Positions 56,207-63,350 of a DNA stretch of 64,000 bases are shown here, piece after piece. Position 1 is the stretch's first letter; every line of letters starts with the position of its first letter. The notes beneath the pieces were generated by a model. That model was not told the origin of the DNA, searched no databases, and was given only the letters and a program-made list of their open reading frames with translations. The translations under genes were made by a program, and so were the position numbers. The stretch is from the NCBI GenBank assembly GCA_020853885.1, contig JADYXZ010000019.1, positions 558,001-622,000 of the forward strand, given 5' to 3'. The stretch comes from Bradyrhizobiaceae bacterium. Its GTDB lineage: Bacteria > Pseudomonadota > Alphaproteobacteria > Rhizobiales > Xanthobacteraceae.

Positions 56207-56479
56207 TCACGCCCGCAGGTCGTCGTATTCCGGATGCCGCTTCATGTAGGCATTCACGAACGGGCAGCGCGCGATCACCTTCCAGCCCTGCGCCCGCGCA
56301 TGATCGAGCACGCCGCGCGCAAGCCGCGAGCCGATGCCGCGGCCTTCAAGCTCCTGCGGCACCTCCGTGTGGCGGACGATCAGAACGCCGTCGGAAAGCT
56401 GATATTCGGAGAAGGCGACGCGGCCGTCGACGGGCATCTCGAAGCGGCGGAGAGAAGGATTGTCGATGACTTCCGGCAT
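56207..56479 (-). CDS. Short GNAT-family N-acetyltransferase
   Basis: A 90-residue minimal GNAT of the YjdJ type. The acetyl-CoA motif is PQELEGRGIGSRLARGVLD and the C-terminal strand-helix is VIARCPFVNAYMKRHPEYDD. The substrate is unknown. A GGAGCA-type site precedes the start. Confidence 0.87.
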   Translation of the reverse strand: MPEVIDNPSLRRFEMPVDGRVAFSEYQLSDGVLIVRHTEVPQELEGRGIGSRLARGVLDHARAQGWKVIARCPFVNAYMKRHPEYDDLRA

Positions 56480-56589
56480 GCGTGCTCCTTTGCCTCCGCT
56501 CTTAGAGGCAATGTAGGAGCGTCAGCGGGAGATGCAAACGCACGCCGTCGCGGCGCGAGCGCCACCCGCCCGCGACGACGACGTGCAGT

Positions 56590-57183
56590 TTACAGGCGTC
56601 CTTCGGCGAGCTTCCAGCCGCCCTTGATGCAGGCGGCAGCGAGCAGCGTCTTGAGCACCGTCGCCACATAGAACGGTGCAACGCCCGCCACCCATGCCTT
56701 CTCGAAACCGATCAAGCTGGAGAGCCAGGCAACGCCGAAGACGAACAGCGCAACGTGCCCAAGGAACATCGCCGCGGTGAGGCTGATGAACGAGCGGTCC
56801 CAGCCGCGCTCGCAGAGCCAGCCAACAAGCGCCGCGCCCGCGACGAAGCCGATGAGATAACCGCCGGTCGGTCCCATCATGTAGGCGAGGCCGATGCCTT
56901 TTTCGGGCGTGCCGGCGAACACCGGCAGGCCCGCAGCGCCCTCGGCGAGATAAAGCAGGATCGTCGCCGCCCCGAGCCGCCAGCCATAGGCCGCGCCGAT
57001 CGCCAGCACCACGAAGGTCTGCATGCTGAGCGGCACCGGATAGAACGGTACGTTGATCTTCGCCGACAGCCACAGCAGCACCGTGCCGCCGAGCGCCAGC
57101 ACCACGTTGCGAACCAGCGTGGCGCGCGCTTCCGCGGGCCAGAGGGCGGATATCAGGGTGGCCCGAGCTTTGTACGCTTGCAT
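56590..57183 (-). CDS. bioY: Biotin transporter BioY
   Basis: A 197-residue, six-helix S component of the ECF biotin importer. It has INVPFYPVPLSMQTFVVLAI, the BioY signature GLPVFAGTPEKGIGLAYMMG and PTGGYLIGFVAGAALVGWL. No bioM or bioN gene is adjacent, so it may work alone, as in some Rhizobiales, or with distant partners. A promoter-like pair lies about 40 bases upstream. Confidence 0.93.
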   Translation of the reverse strand: MQAYKARATLISALWPAEARATLVRNVVLALGGTVLLWLSAKINVPFYPVPLSMQTFVVLAIGAAYGWRLGAATILLYLAEGAAGLPVFAGTPEKGIGLAYMMGPTGGYLIGFVAGAALVGWLCERGWDRSFISLTAAMFLGHVALFVFGVAWLSSLIGFEKAWVAGVAPFYVATVLKTLLAAACIKGGWKLAEGRL

Positions 57184-57223
57184 ATGGAGATTCCCCTCGT
57201 GTCTTCAGCCGATTTCGGCGGTC

Positions 57224-57252
57224 CTTATAGCGCCGTTCGAGGCGCTCGTCAG
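57224..57252 (-). promoter_or_regulatory. Likely bioY promoter
   Basis: On the minus strand, CTGACG, a 17-base spacer and TATAAG lie 41-69 bases upstream of the bioY start. The spacer contains the inverted repeat GCGCC-TCGAAC-GGCGC, which could be an operator. No clear BioR box is seen. Confidence 0.45.
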
Positions 57253-57316
57253 GTCGCCATAGGCCAGCGAAGGAATGACACGGCAGGCAGGGTTTCCGGC
57301 GGTATATGCGGAATTA

Positions 57317-57358
57317 GCCCATCGGCGGCCGGTAACCGGCCGCCGCGCCGGGCTTTTT
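57317..57358 (+). terminator. Intrinsic terminator in plus orientation
   Basis: The 23-base near-perfect palindrome CGGCGGCCGGT-A-ACCGGCCGCCG is extended by GCCC and GGGC after a small internal loop and is followed by TTTTT. It is oriented rightward, yet both flanking genes read leftward and the last rightward gene ends 1.1 kb upstream. Confidence 0.5.
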
Positions 57359-57397
57359 ATGCTTGCGATATCGCGGGGAGGCGCCGCAGCGGCGCCG

Positions 57398-57718
57398 TCA
57401 GGCGAAGGTTGACAGCTTCCCGAAGCGCTGCGCCAGCAGGTAATACACGGTGACCCGATTGCGTGTGCGATCGGCTTTCATCTTGTCACCGACCTCCGCG
57501 ATCGCCTTGTCCAGCTCGCCGTCGGAGGCGGTCAATCCAAGTTTCTTCTTCGGGAAATTATCGCGCACGCGCGCAAGCTCCGCCTTGTCCGTGAACGACA
57601 CCAGCGAAGCGTCCCTGCTTTGCAGCGCGATGCCGCAATATTTCACGATGCCGGCGATTACCTTGTCGTCGGCATTCGGAACGTATTTCTTGACGTCGAC
57701 CGCCCAATCTTCTGCCAT
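57398..57718 (-). CDS. DUF2853 family protein
   Basis: A 106-residue helical protein: DWAVDVKKYVPNADDKVIAG, IVKYCGIALQSRDASLVSF, and RNRVTVYYLLAQRFGKLSTF. The family has a solved structure type but no known role. The start at 57718 (MAEDWAVDV) follows GGAG; an ATG at 57754 is less likely. A GC stem (GCGCCGC-A-GCGGCGC, 57381-57395) stands just past its stop. Confidence 0.85.
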   Translation of the reverse strand: MAEDWAVDVKKYVPNADDKVIAGIVKYCGIALQSRDASLVSFTDKAELARVRDNFPKKKLGLTASDGELDKAIAEVGDKMKADRTRNRVTVYYLLAQRFGKLSTFA

Positions 57719-58001
57719 TGAAGTTTCTCCGCCGGTTGCGAGCGGCCTCAGCATCCATCATCCGAACAGCATCGTGCGCTGAACTGTTCGCCAAGGTTCC
57801 GCGAATGCATCGATGAACTTACAATTTTTTATTAAAGTAGTTTCATGAAATCATATCGTCTGTGATATCCGTCACATCGGTTGCAGCGCCGCGATATACT
57901 TCTGCGAATGTCGTGTGACAGCGGCGTCATGATTTCCGGATCGGTGCCGCATTATTGCCGTCTACCGCGCGGCATAACACTCTGGATCGGAGAAGCGTGG
58001 C

Positions 58002-58889
58002 ATGGCGAACCTGTATGAGATTCTCCTGAACGCCCAGCACGGCGAGGCCATCGACCGCCTCGCGCACCAGTTCGGCCTGAGCACCGAGGAAGCCGAGAGC
58101 GCGGTTGCCGCGCTCCTGCCCGCAATCTCGCGCGGCCTGAAGCAGTCCACCGCGACGCCGGAGGGTCTCGGCGAATTCCTGGTGCAGATGGCGCAGCAGC
58201 AGGACCTCTACGACGACGCGGACGCGGCCTTCGGCGATCCCGGTCGCCGCGCCGGCAACGACGCCCTCGGCACGATCTTCGGCTCCAAGGAGGTGAGCCG
58301 CGCCGTCGCCGATCAGGCGCAATACGCGACCGGCATCGGCTCCGCGATCCTGAAGCAGATGCTGCCGGTGATCATCGGCATGATCCTGAGCGGCTTCCTG
58401 AAGAACCTCGGCGGCGGCACTGCCCAGGGCCAGCCCGCGCCGCGTATTCCGCTGCCGGGCGGACCGGAAAGCGGACAGGGCGGTGGCCTCGGTGACATCC
58501 TCGGTGAGATTCTAGGCGGCCGCGTCCCGGGCGGCGGACAAGTGCCCGGTGGCGGGCAATCGCCATTTCCCTTCCCGATCCCGGACGGGCGCGGCGCGCC
58601 TGCACCGCAGCCGTCGCCCGGCGGAGGACAGATGCCCGGCGGGCTCGGTGACATCCTGCGTGACATTCTCGGCGGCGGCCGGAGCAGCGGCTCGACCGGC
58701 GGCGCACCCGCACGCGACCTCAAGGACCTCTCCGACCTGAGCAAGCAGCTTCCGTTCGCGGACGGCGGCATCGGCGAGCAGCTCTTCGGCGAGCTGTTCG
58801 AGCCGGGACACGACGTGGACCGCCGGCATGAGGACAACATCGCGCAGCTCTTCGACCAGTTGTTCGGCGGACCCGGCCGGCCGCGCTGA
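58002..58889 (+). CDS. DUF937 family protein with duplicated Gly-rich modules
   Basis: 295 residues. The N-terminal DUF937 domain has NLYEILLNAQHGEAIDRLAH, EEAESAVAALLPAISRGLKQ and LKQMLPVIIGMILSGFLKNL. The C-terminal half is rich in Gly, Pro and Gln and repeats a module: GLGDILGEILGG, then GGGQVPGGGQSP, GGGQMPGGLGDILRDILGGG. GGAGAAGCG precedes the start. The 283 bases upstream are AT-richer and hold no gene. The function is unknown; DUF937 proteins resemble YidB-type proteins. Confidence 0.8.
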   Translation: MANLYEILLNAQHGEAIDRLAHQFGLSTEEAESAVAALLPAISRGLKQSTATPEGLGEFLVQMAQQQDLYDDADAAFGDPGRRAGNDALGTIFGSKEVSRAVADQAQYATGIGSAILKQMLPVIIGMILSGFLKNLGGGTAQGQPAPRIPLPGGPESGQGGGLGDILGEILGGRVPGGGQVPGGGQSPFPFPIPDGRGAPAPQPSPGGGQMPGGLGDILRDILGGGRSSGSTGGAPARDLKDLSDLSKQLPFADGGIGEQLFGELFEPGHDVDRRHEDNIAQLFDQLFGGPGRPR

Positions 58890-58957
58890 GCGTTCGCGAA
58901 CTTCGCCCTCACCCTTGTGCTGCACTACCGCCGAGCGGTACTCCGCAGTAGGACCGT

Positions 58958-58989
58958 TTAGCCGATCACGGACTTGCGAAATGCCTCAT
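58958..58989 (-). pseudogene. Remnant of a ParE/HigB-like toxin gene
   Basis: The first seven codons of the intact toxin at 62379 (MRHFASP, 20 of 21 bases identical) are joined directly to TGATCGGCTAA, which matches the last codons of the intact gene (TGATCGGCTAG). The interior of about 220 bases is missing. The start overlaps the antitoxin stop exactly as in the intact pair. Confidence 0.6.
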
Positions 58990-59186
58990 AGCTCGCGGGA
59001 GCGGCCGTTCCGATGATCGGCCAGAGCCTGCTCGGCGAGCGTGTCAAGCTTGCCCGCCTTGGCATCGCGATCGATCTTTTCGTCAAAGCGCGCCGCGTCA
59101 AATTGCTCGAACCATTCGCGGAAACGAGCGAGTTCGGCCGCGGGCAGCTTTTCAATAGCCTTTTCGATGTCTTCAAGTTTGCTCAT
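58986..59186 (-). CDS. Orphan antitoxin, paralogue of the gene at 62376
   Basis: A 66-residue, charged helical protein (MSKLEDIEKAIEKLPAAELA to ADHRNGRSREL). It differs from the antitoxin at 62376 at six positions, about 91% identity. This type is usually the antidote to RelE/ParE-family toxins. The partner toxin is deleted to a stub directly downstream, so the gene may be decaying or may act as an anti-addiction copy. Confidence 0.75.
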   Translation of the reverse strand: MSKLEDIEKAIEKLPAAELARFREWFEQFDAARFDEKIDRDAKAGKLDTLAEQALADHRNGRSREL

Positions 59187-59219
59187 AAATTCATGATACC
59201 ACGAAAATCTGCCGCTGCT

Positions 59220-59552
59220 CTAGCGCCCCAGCGCGGCGATATAGGCCGCAAGGTCGGCGGCATCGGCCGGTGCGGGTGCGAAGTTCATCCGCGGATGCGG
59301 GCCGAGGATCGCGGCGGCGAGCGCGGACGGATCGAACCCGTATTTCCTGCCGATGGCAGAGAACGGCGAGGCGTCGGCCACCTCGCGCCGCTCGCCCGCT
59401 CCGACGGCGTGACATCCGCCGCAATGCTCCTGCGCGAGCTGGCGGCCGCGCACGGCGTCCGCCGCGAGCGCAGCCGCAGGCGCGAGCAAGAGATAGGTCA
59501 CAAGCAGAACGAAGTGGAGCAGGTTCACGCGGGTCTTCCTTTCCCGGCGCAC
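59220..59552 (-). CDS. Small periplasmic c-type cytochrome
   Basis: 110 residues: a signal peptide (LLHFVLLVTYLLLAPAAALA, cut near LAADA), a haem site CGGCH preceded by AQEH, and a distal Met in [20 protein letters not shown]. It is a class I cytochrome c of about 80 mature residues. A GTG at 59528 with GGAAG upstream is an alternative start that still keeps the signal peptide. It follows the hydratase gene by ten bases. Confidence 0.85.
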   Translation of the reverse strand: MRRERKTRVNLLHFVLLVTYLLLAPAAALAADAVRGRQLAQEHCGGCHAVGAGERREVADASPFSAIGRKYGFDPSALAAAILGPHPRMNFAPAPADAADLAAYIAALGR

Positions 59553-59562
59553 ACGATCACCG

Positions 59563-60405
59563 CTACGCGAAGCGTATCCGCGCGCCCTCGAGCGGCACGC
59601 CGGTCAACGCCGTATGCCAGACCTCGCCGGCCCTGACCGGCAGCGCGCGGGTGAGCGTGCCGGTGGTCACGATCTCGCTCGCCGCAAGCGGCGGATTCAC
59701 GCGGTCCTGTGCCAGCAGCTCCACGAGATGGCGCAGCGCGTGCAAGGGGCCGTCAAGCACGTTCGCCGCGCGGCCGTGGTCGGCAAGATCGCTGTTGCGA
59801 AAAAGGTCGATCTCGAACGTCTCGAGGTTGCGCGCCCAGTCGCCGTCCGCCGTCAGCTTGTGGCGCGAGCCGATCAGGAGCGCGCCATGCAGCCCGTTCA
59901 CCGCGACCGTATCGGCAGGCGAGAACTTCCACCCCGGGAAGATTGACTGCACGATCTCGAAGCCATGCGCGACCCACTCGATGCAGCCGAAGAGCGCCGC
60001 CGCGTCCATGTCCGGCGCGGGCGCGCGGCCGATGCCGAACACGATCTCCGGCTCGATGCGCGGATCGGAGAAGCGCGCGAGCGAAAAGCTGTCCCCGGCG
60101 CGCGCCAACTCGTGAACCGTGCGGTCGTACACATAGCCCCAGATCGGCGCATAGACGTTGTATTCCGGCCAGATCGTGCGGTTGGTGAAGCCGATCTTGC
60201 GGCCTACCGCTTTCTCGCCGCGGCCCTCGCGCAGCGCGCGCAGCGCCGCCGTGACCCGATAGGCGCCGGTGAGATCGAAGCCGGGATGGCGCGCCGAGAA
60301 CGAAGTGGTGGAGCGGCCGCTGTCGAGCAGCGCGAAGACTTCGGCGGCGATGGCGTTGATTTCTTCCTCCGTCGCGCCGGCTCCTGCTTCAGAAATCGCG
60401 CTCAT
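59563..60405 (-). CDS. 2-keto-4-pentenoate hydratase-like protein (FAH superfamily)
   Basis: 280 residues of the FAH fold, hydratase/decarboxylase type: VGRKIGFTNRTIWPEYNVYA, PRIEPEIVFGIGRAPAPDMD with metal Glu ligands, IEWVAHGFEIVQSIFPGWKF, GALLIGSRHKLTADGDWARN and TGTLTRALPVRAGEVWHTAL. Relatives hydrate 2-oxopent-4-enoate in aromatic ring degradation, but no meta-cleavage genes are nearby. The start at 60405 has GGGGAG upstream; the frame remains open far upstream, but that part is not coding. Confidence 0.85.
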   Translation of the reverse strand: MSAISEAGAGATEEEINAIAAEVFALLDSGRSTTSFSARHPGFDLTGAYRVTAALRALREGRGEKAVGRKIGFTNRTIWPEYNVYAPIWGYVYDRTVHELARAGDSFSLARFSDPRIEPEIVFGIGRAPAPDMDAAALFGCIEWVAHGFEIVQSIFPGWKFSPADTVAVNGLHGALLIGSRHKLTADGDWARNLETFEIDLFRNSDLADHGRAANVLDGPLHALRHLVELLAQDRVNPPLAASEIVTTGTLTRALPVRAGEVWHTALTGVPLEGARIRFA

Positions 60406-60446
60406 GGAGTTCTCCCCGGCCGTCTGCCGCGTCCGTCCGCACGCTA

Positions 60447-61382
60447 TCACTGCGAAAGCCGCGTTGCGAACAGCGCGATCGTGCGCTGATAGACCTGCGC
60501 CTTGTTCCATTCTCGCAGCACGGCGAAATTCGGCGCGCCCTCGTTCCACCCCGCGCCCGCGCGCCAGCCGTATCCCTTCAGGTAATTGGCCGTGGAGGCG
60601 AGCGCGTCGGCGCTGCTGCGGATGAGGTCGCGGCGGCCGTTGCCGTCGAAATCGACGGCGAACTTCACGTAGGACGAGGGCAGGAATTGCATCTGCCCGA
60701 GCTCGCCGGCCCAGGCGCCGCGCATTTCCGGCGGTGCAAGGTCGCCGCGGTCGATGATGCGGAGCGCGGCGAGAAGCTCGCGCGTGAAGAATTCCGCGCG
60801 GCGGCAATCGTAGGCGAGCGTGGCGAGCGCGCGCAGCGACGGCTGCTTGCCCATGTTGGCGCCGAAGTCCGTTTCCAGCCCCCAGATCGCGACGATCACC
60901 GGGCCCGGCACGCCGAATTGTCCTTCGATGCGTTTGAGCGTACCCGCGTGCTGCCGCAGGAGTTGCGCGCCGCGCTGCAGCCGCTGCTGCGAGACCATGC
61001 GGCCGGCGAACTGCTCGAAGCTCTGCTTGAACACGCCCTGCCGGCGGTCGAGCGCGACGACGCCCGGGTTGTAGGTGACGCCGTCGAGCGCGGCGATGGC
61101 GCGCGGCGAGATGCCTTCCGCCGCGGCTTCGCGCTGGAACACCGCGAGCCAGGCGGGAAAGCCGCCGGCGTCGTTGCCGCAACGCGCGGTCTGCGCTTGC
61201 GCGGAGGTACCGAACGGGATCATTGCAACGGCGATCGTAGTGAGCAGCAACAGGGAAGGGGCTTTGCGGAAGGGATGATCGGATCGAAAAAGACGGGACC
61301 GGGAAGGATGGCGGAATTTGCGGAAGGGATGGGAAAGGAAAAGATTGCGGGAGATGCAGAAGGGATTGCGAATCGAACGCAT
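60447..61382 (-). CDS. Lytic murein transglycosylase (MltB family)
   Basis: About 311 residues of the GH103/MltB type. The catalytic Glu lies in IVAIWGLETDFGANMGKQPS. WAGELGQMQFLPSSYVKFAV and VDFDGNGRRDLIRSSADALA are also diagnostic. A signal peptide (SLLLLTTIAVAMIPFGTSAQ) lies behind an unusual 45-residue basic N-terminus in which HPFRK occurs twice, encoded by an exact 15-base repeat 54 bases apart. The start at 61382 (MRSIRNPF) has GAGG upstream, but the true start is uncertain. It cleaves peptidoglycan to anhydromuropeptides in the periplasm. Confidence 0.82.
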   Translation of the reverse strand: MRSIRNPFCISRNLFLSHPFRKFRHPSRSRLFRSDHPFRKAPSLLLLTTIAVAMIPFGTSAQAQTARCGNDAGGFPAWLAVFQREAAAEGISPRAIAALDGVTYNPGVVALDRRQGVFKQSFEQFAGRMVSQQRLQRGAQLLRQHAGTLKRIEGQFGVPGPVIVAIWGLETDFGANMGKQPSLRALATLAYDCRRAEFFTRELLAALRIIDRGDLAPPEMRGAWAGELGQMQFLPSSYVKFAVDFDGNGRRDLIRSSADALASTANYLKGYGWRAGAGWNEGAPNFAVLREWNKAQVYQRTIALFATRLSQ

Positions 61383-61516
61383 GCTCGCCTCGGCTCGTTG
61401 CCCGTCCCCGCGCTGCATCATAACGCATTCCGGCCTTTTCGGTTCGCTTGGGCGTGACACGCTAAATCCTTCCTTCGCTGACTCCCGCGAAATCATCACC
61501 CCGCTTGTCTCCGCAC

Positions 61517-61600
61517 TCCGCTCGTCCCCGCGAAAGCGGGGACCCAGGACCCCAATCGAAAACGTATGCTGCTCTGGATTCCCGCTTACGCGGGAATGAG
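61517..61600. repeat. REP-like palindromic repeat, family A copy 2
   Basis: It has the same pair of hairpins as at 4916-4996: GTCCCCGCGAAAGCGGGGAC and TTCCCGCTTACGCGGGAA, with the flank CTCCGCTC also shared. It stands in the 742-base region without genes between the transglycosylase and the toxin gene. The remainder of 61383-61670 shows no gene. Confidence 0.8.
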
Positions 61601-61670
61601 CGGAGGGGAAGCGCTCACCCGAGCACAAGCATTCTCGCGGCGCGTTTCGCACCCGAGGGATCGTCAGATT

Positions 61671-62045
61671 CCCCTCATATTGTATGAGGGGGACGGAGCG
61701 CCGGTCGGCGCTGCATCTTGTTCGTGCCCTCGCGGGCACGCAGCGGCCAATAACGCTGGCCGCGCGCCTCCCGGCGCTCCATCGCGGCGTCTTAAGCTGC
61801 GGGCCGCGCTTTTCGGGAGACTGTCACCAGCCTCCGTCTCAGCGAGCTGCTCGCAGGCGGTCTCTACGCTCCCGGAAGCGGGTGCTCCCTCCTTCGAGGG
61901 CCGCTTCCGGGCAGCGGTGTGGCAAGCCACACTGCCGCCGGGCGGTTCTCCGCAACTCCCGGTGCCGCGTCTGCGAGACGCGACAGCGGGCGCCACTCCC
62001 GCTCCACTTCAAGAACGCCTCTAGAAGCGCCCCTCGTAAGCGGGA
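61671..62045. other. Hairpin-dense tract, possible structured RNA or mobile repeat
   Basis: At least seven consecutive perfect hairpins: CCCCTCATA-TTG-TATGAGGGG (61671-61691); AGCGCC-GGTC-GGCGCT (61697-61712); CGTGCCC-TCGC-GGGCACG (61723-61740); GCGGCCA with TGGCCGC (61743-61763); an outer CGGGAG/CTCCCG pair enclosing further stems (about 61815-61875); an 11-base-pair CCCGGAAGCGG with CCGCTTCCGGG enclosing CCCTC/GAGGG; GTGTGGC-AA-GCCACAC; and GCGTCT-GCG-AGACGC. Open frames exist on both strands but have no recognisable protein features. I have an impression that similar tracts recur in Bradyrhizobium-type genomes; this is unverified. Confidence 0.6.
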
Positions 62046-62124
62046 TGCGCGGCATAATAAAGGAGGTCAGGAAGGGTGGGGAAAATGGATCACGCGAATG
62101 TGAATATGATCCTAGAGCGTCCAT

Positions 62125-62379
62125 CTAGCCGATCATCTTGTCGTAGTCGGCATGGGACCCAATCCAGAACCATAACAGCCCGTCCTCGACTTCCACCGCA
62201 AGTGCGCGATGGCGCAACCCAACGCGCACCGACCAATAGCGTCCGATCTGCTTCAGTTGCAGCGACGGATGGCGTGGGTTTTCCTTGAGAAGTGCGTAGT
62301 TCTTGTCGGCGAGTGTGCGGACAGAAGCGGGCAGCGTGCGGTAGGCGTCCCAGAAAGACGGGCTTGCGAAATGCCTCAT
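62125..62379 (-). CDS. ParE/HigB-like toxin of a type II toxin-antitoxin pair
   Basis: An 84-residue RelE/ParE-superfamily protein: MRHFASPSFWDAYRTLPASV, SLQLKQIGRYWSVRVGLRHR and ALAVEVEDGLLWFWIGSHAD, then YDKMIG. The compact beta-sheet core and basic Arg/His residues are typical of mRNA-interferase or gyrase-poison toxins. Its start overlaps the antitoxin stop (ATGA). A truncated sister lies at 58958. Confidence 0.83.
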   Translation of the reverse strand: MRHFASPSFWDAYRTLPASVRTLADKNYALLKENPRHPSLQLKQIGRYWSVRVGLRHRALAVEVEDGLLWFWIGSHADYDKMIG

Positions 62380-62576
62380 AACTCGCGTGAACGACCATTC
62401 CGATGGTCGGCGAGGGCCTGTTCTGCGAGGCGGTCGAGCTTGCCGGCCTTGGCGTCCCGCTCGATCTTCTCATCGAAGCGCGCCGCGTCGAACCGCTCGA
62501 ACCACGCGCGAAACCGCGCGAGCTCCGGGGCAGGCAGCTTCTCGATGGCCTTTTCGATGTCTTCGAGTTTGGTCAT
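62376..62576 (-). CDS. Antitoxin of the ParE/HigB-like pair
   Basis: A 66-residue charged helical protein (MTKLEDIEKAIEKLPAPELA to ALADHRNGRSREL), first gene of the pair and overlapping the toxin by four bases. It should bind and neutralise the toxin. No clear DNA-binding fold is visible in so short a protein. The near-identical paralogue at 58986 shows the module has been copied within the genome. Confidence 0.8.
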   Translation of the reverse strand: MTKLEDIEKAIEKLPAPELARFRAWFERFDAARFDEKIERDAKAGKLDRLAEQALADHRNGRSREL

Positions 62577-62657
62577 AAAATCAGATTAGCATGGCCGTCG
62601 GGAAGGCCAAACAGGGAGCGGTTCATGGCAAGAAAGCGCCGGATCGGGAAATCACTC

Positions 62658-63341
62658 CTATGCGGCCAATTCATCCACTCCAGATGATTTTAGCCATGCG
62701 ACCCACTTGCGAAGGAAGTCGTGATAGTTCGCTTGACTGATGCGAAGCACATTCAAACCCTTCACCTCTTCCCGGTCAGAGTCAGCAAACTTCCCGCTCA
62801 CAAACGCGTACATCTTGACCGGCCGTCCGTAGCTCGCCCGGCCCTCGTCATCAAGATAGACGATGCCTCCATGCGCCATCGCATTCCGGAGAATGCTGCA
62901 CCACTGCAACGTCGGCATTCTGGCCGCTCTTGCGGTCGCTTCATCTGTATCGAGTTCTAGAGCGAGATCGTCAGGAATTGGATTTGCAATATTGAATAGC
63001 GGTCGATTCGTATAAGCAACGAAGCTCCATGCCTTGGGAGAATAGAAAGGCGCTTTTTGTAGCGCTTGATTACTGAGAACGGTCGTTACAGCTTCCATAA
63101 TGCGCGGGTCTATGTGTCGATCGTCTGCGTAGCCCTCGCTCCTGGCGTCCCGGTGTCGCTCAAGCCGTTCGATAGGAAGGTTGATGATCGGCATTGACAT
63201 TGAAATCAAAAAGGTCGTGGTTAAAGCACCCAATTCAGGATGCTCGCGCTGCCGTATCCTCTCGACGTGTGGCCAAAGCTCCTCGATCAACTGCAGGCAA
63301 CGCTGCGGAAGCTCCAAGCTGTAGTGTAATGGGTTGCCCAT
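62658..63341 (-). CDS. HEPN-motif protein of unknown function
   Basis: A 227-residue helical protein, not firmly recognised. It contains LQWCSILRNAMAHGGIVYLD; the RNAMAH segment is the R-x4-H motif of HEPN nucleases and HEPN-like families (a pEK499_p136-type HEPN is my best guess). Other segments are ALTTTFLISMSMPIINLPIE and NVLRISQANYHDFLRKWVAW. Base composition is lower in GC than its neighbours, which suggests transfer. It starts nine bases after the uvrA stop, with its ribosome site at the uvrA end, and precedes the toxin-antitoxin pair by 81 bases. Confidence 0.6.
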   Translation of the reverse strand: MGNPLHYSLELPQRCLQLIEELWPHVERIRQREHPELGALTTTFLISMSMPIINLPIERLERHRDARSEGYADDRHIDPRIMEAVTTVLSNQALQKAPFYSPKAWSFVAYTNRPLFNIANPIPDDLALELDTDEATARAARMPTLQWCSILRNAMAHGGIVYLDDEGRASYGRPVKMYAFVSGKFADSDREEVKGLNVLRISQANYHDFLRKWVAWLKSSGVDELAA

Positions 63342-63350
63342 GACGCTCTC

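Noticed and set aside
59563-61428. Single 621-codon frame joining the hydratase with upstream sequence
   Set aside because: Only the last 280 codons belong to the hydratase. The upstream part lies across the transglycosylase in another frame.
60447-61739. 430-residue version of the lytic transglycosylase
   Set aside because: The extension would read through a family A palindromic repeat and lacks secretory logic. A start near 61382 is more sensible.
61517-62045. CRISPR array
   Set aside because: The repeats here are palindromes of differing sequence without regular spacers. No direct repeats of constant spacing exist anywhere in the window and no cas genes are present.
61664-62124. Open frames on both strands through the hairpin tract (such as one starting MAPAVASRRRGTGS)
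   Set aside because: They owe their length to GC-rich DNA, are rich in Arg, Gly and Pro, and coincide with palindromes on both strands. No protein family is visible.
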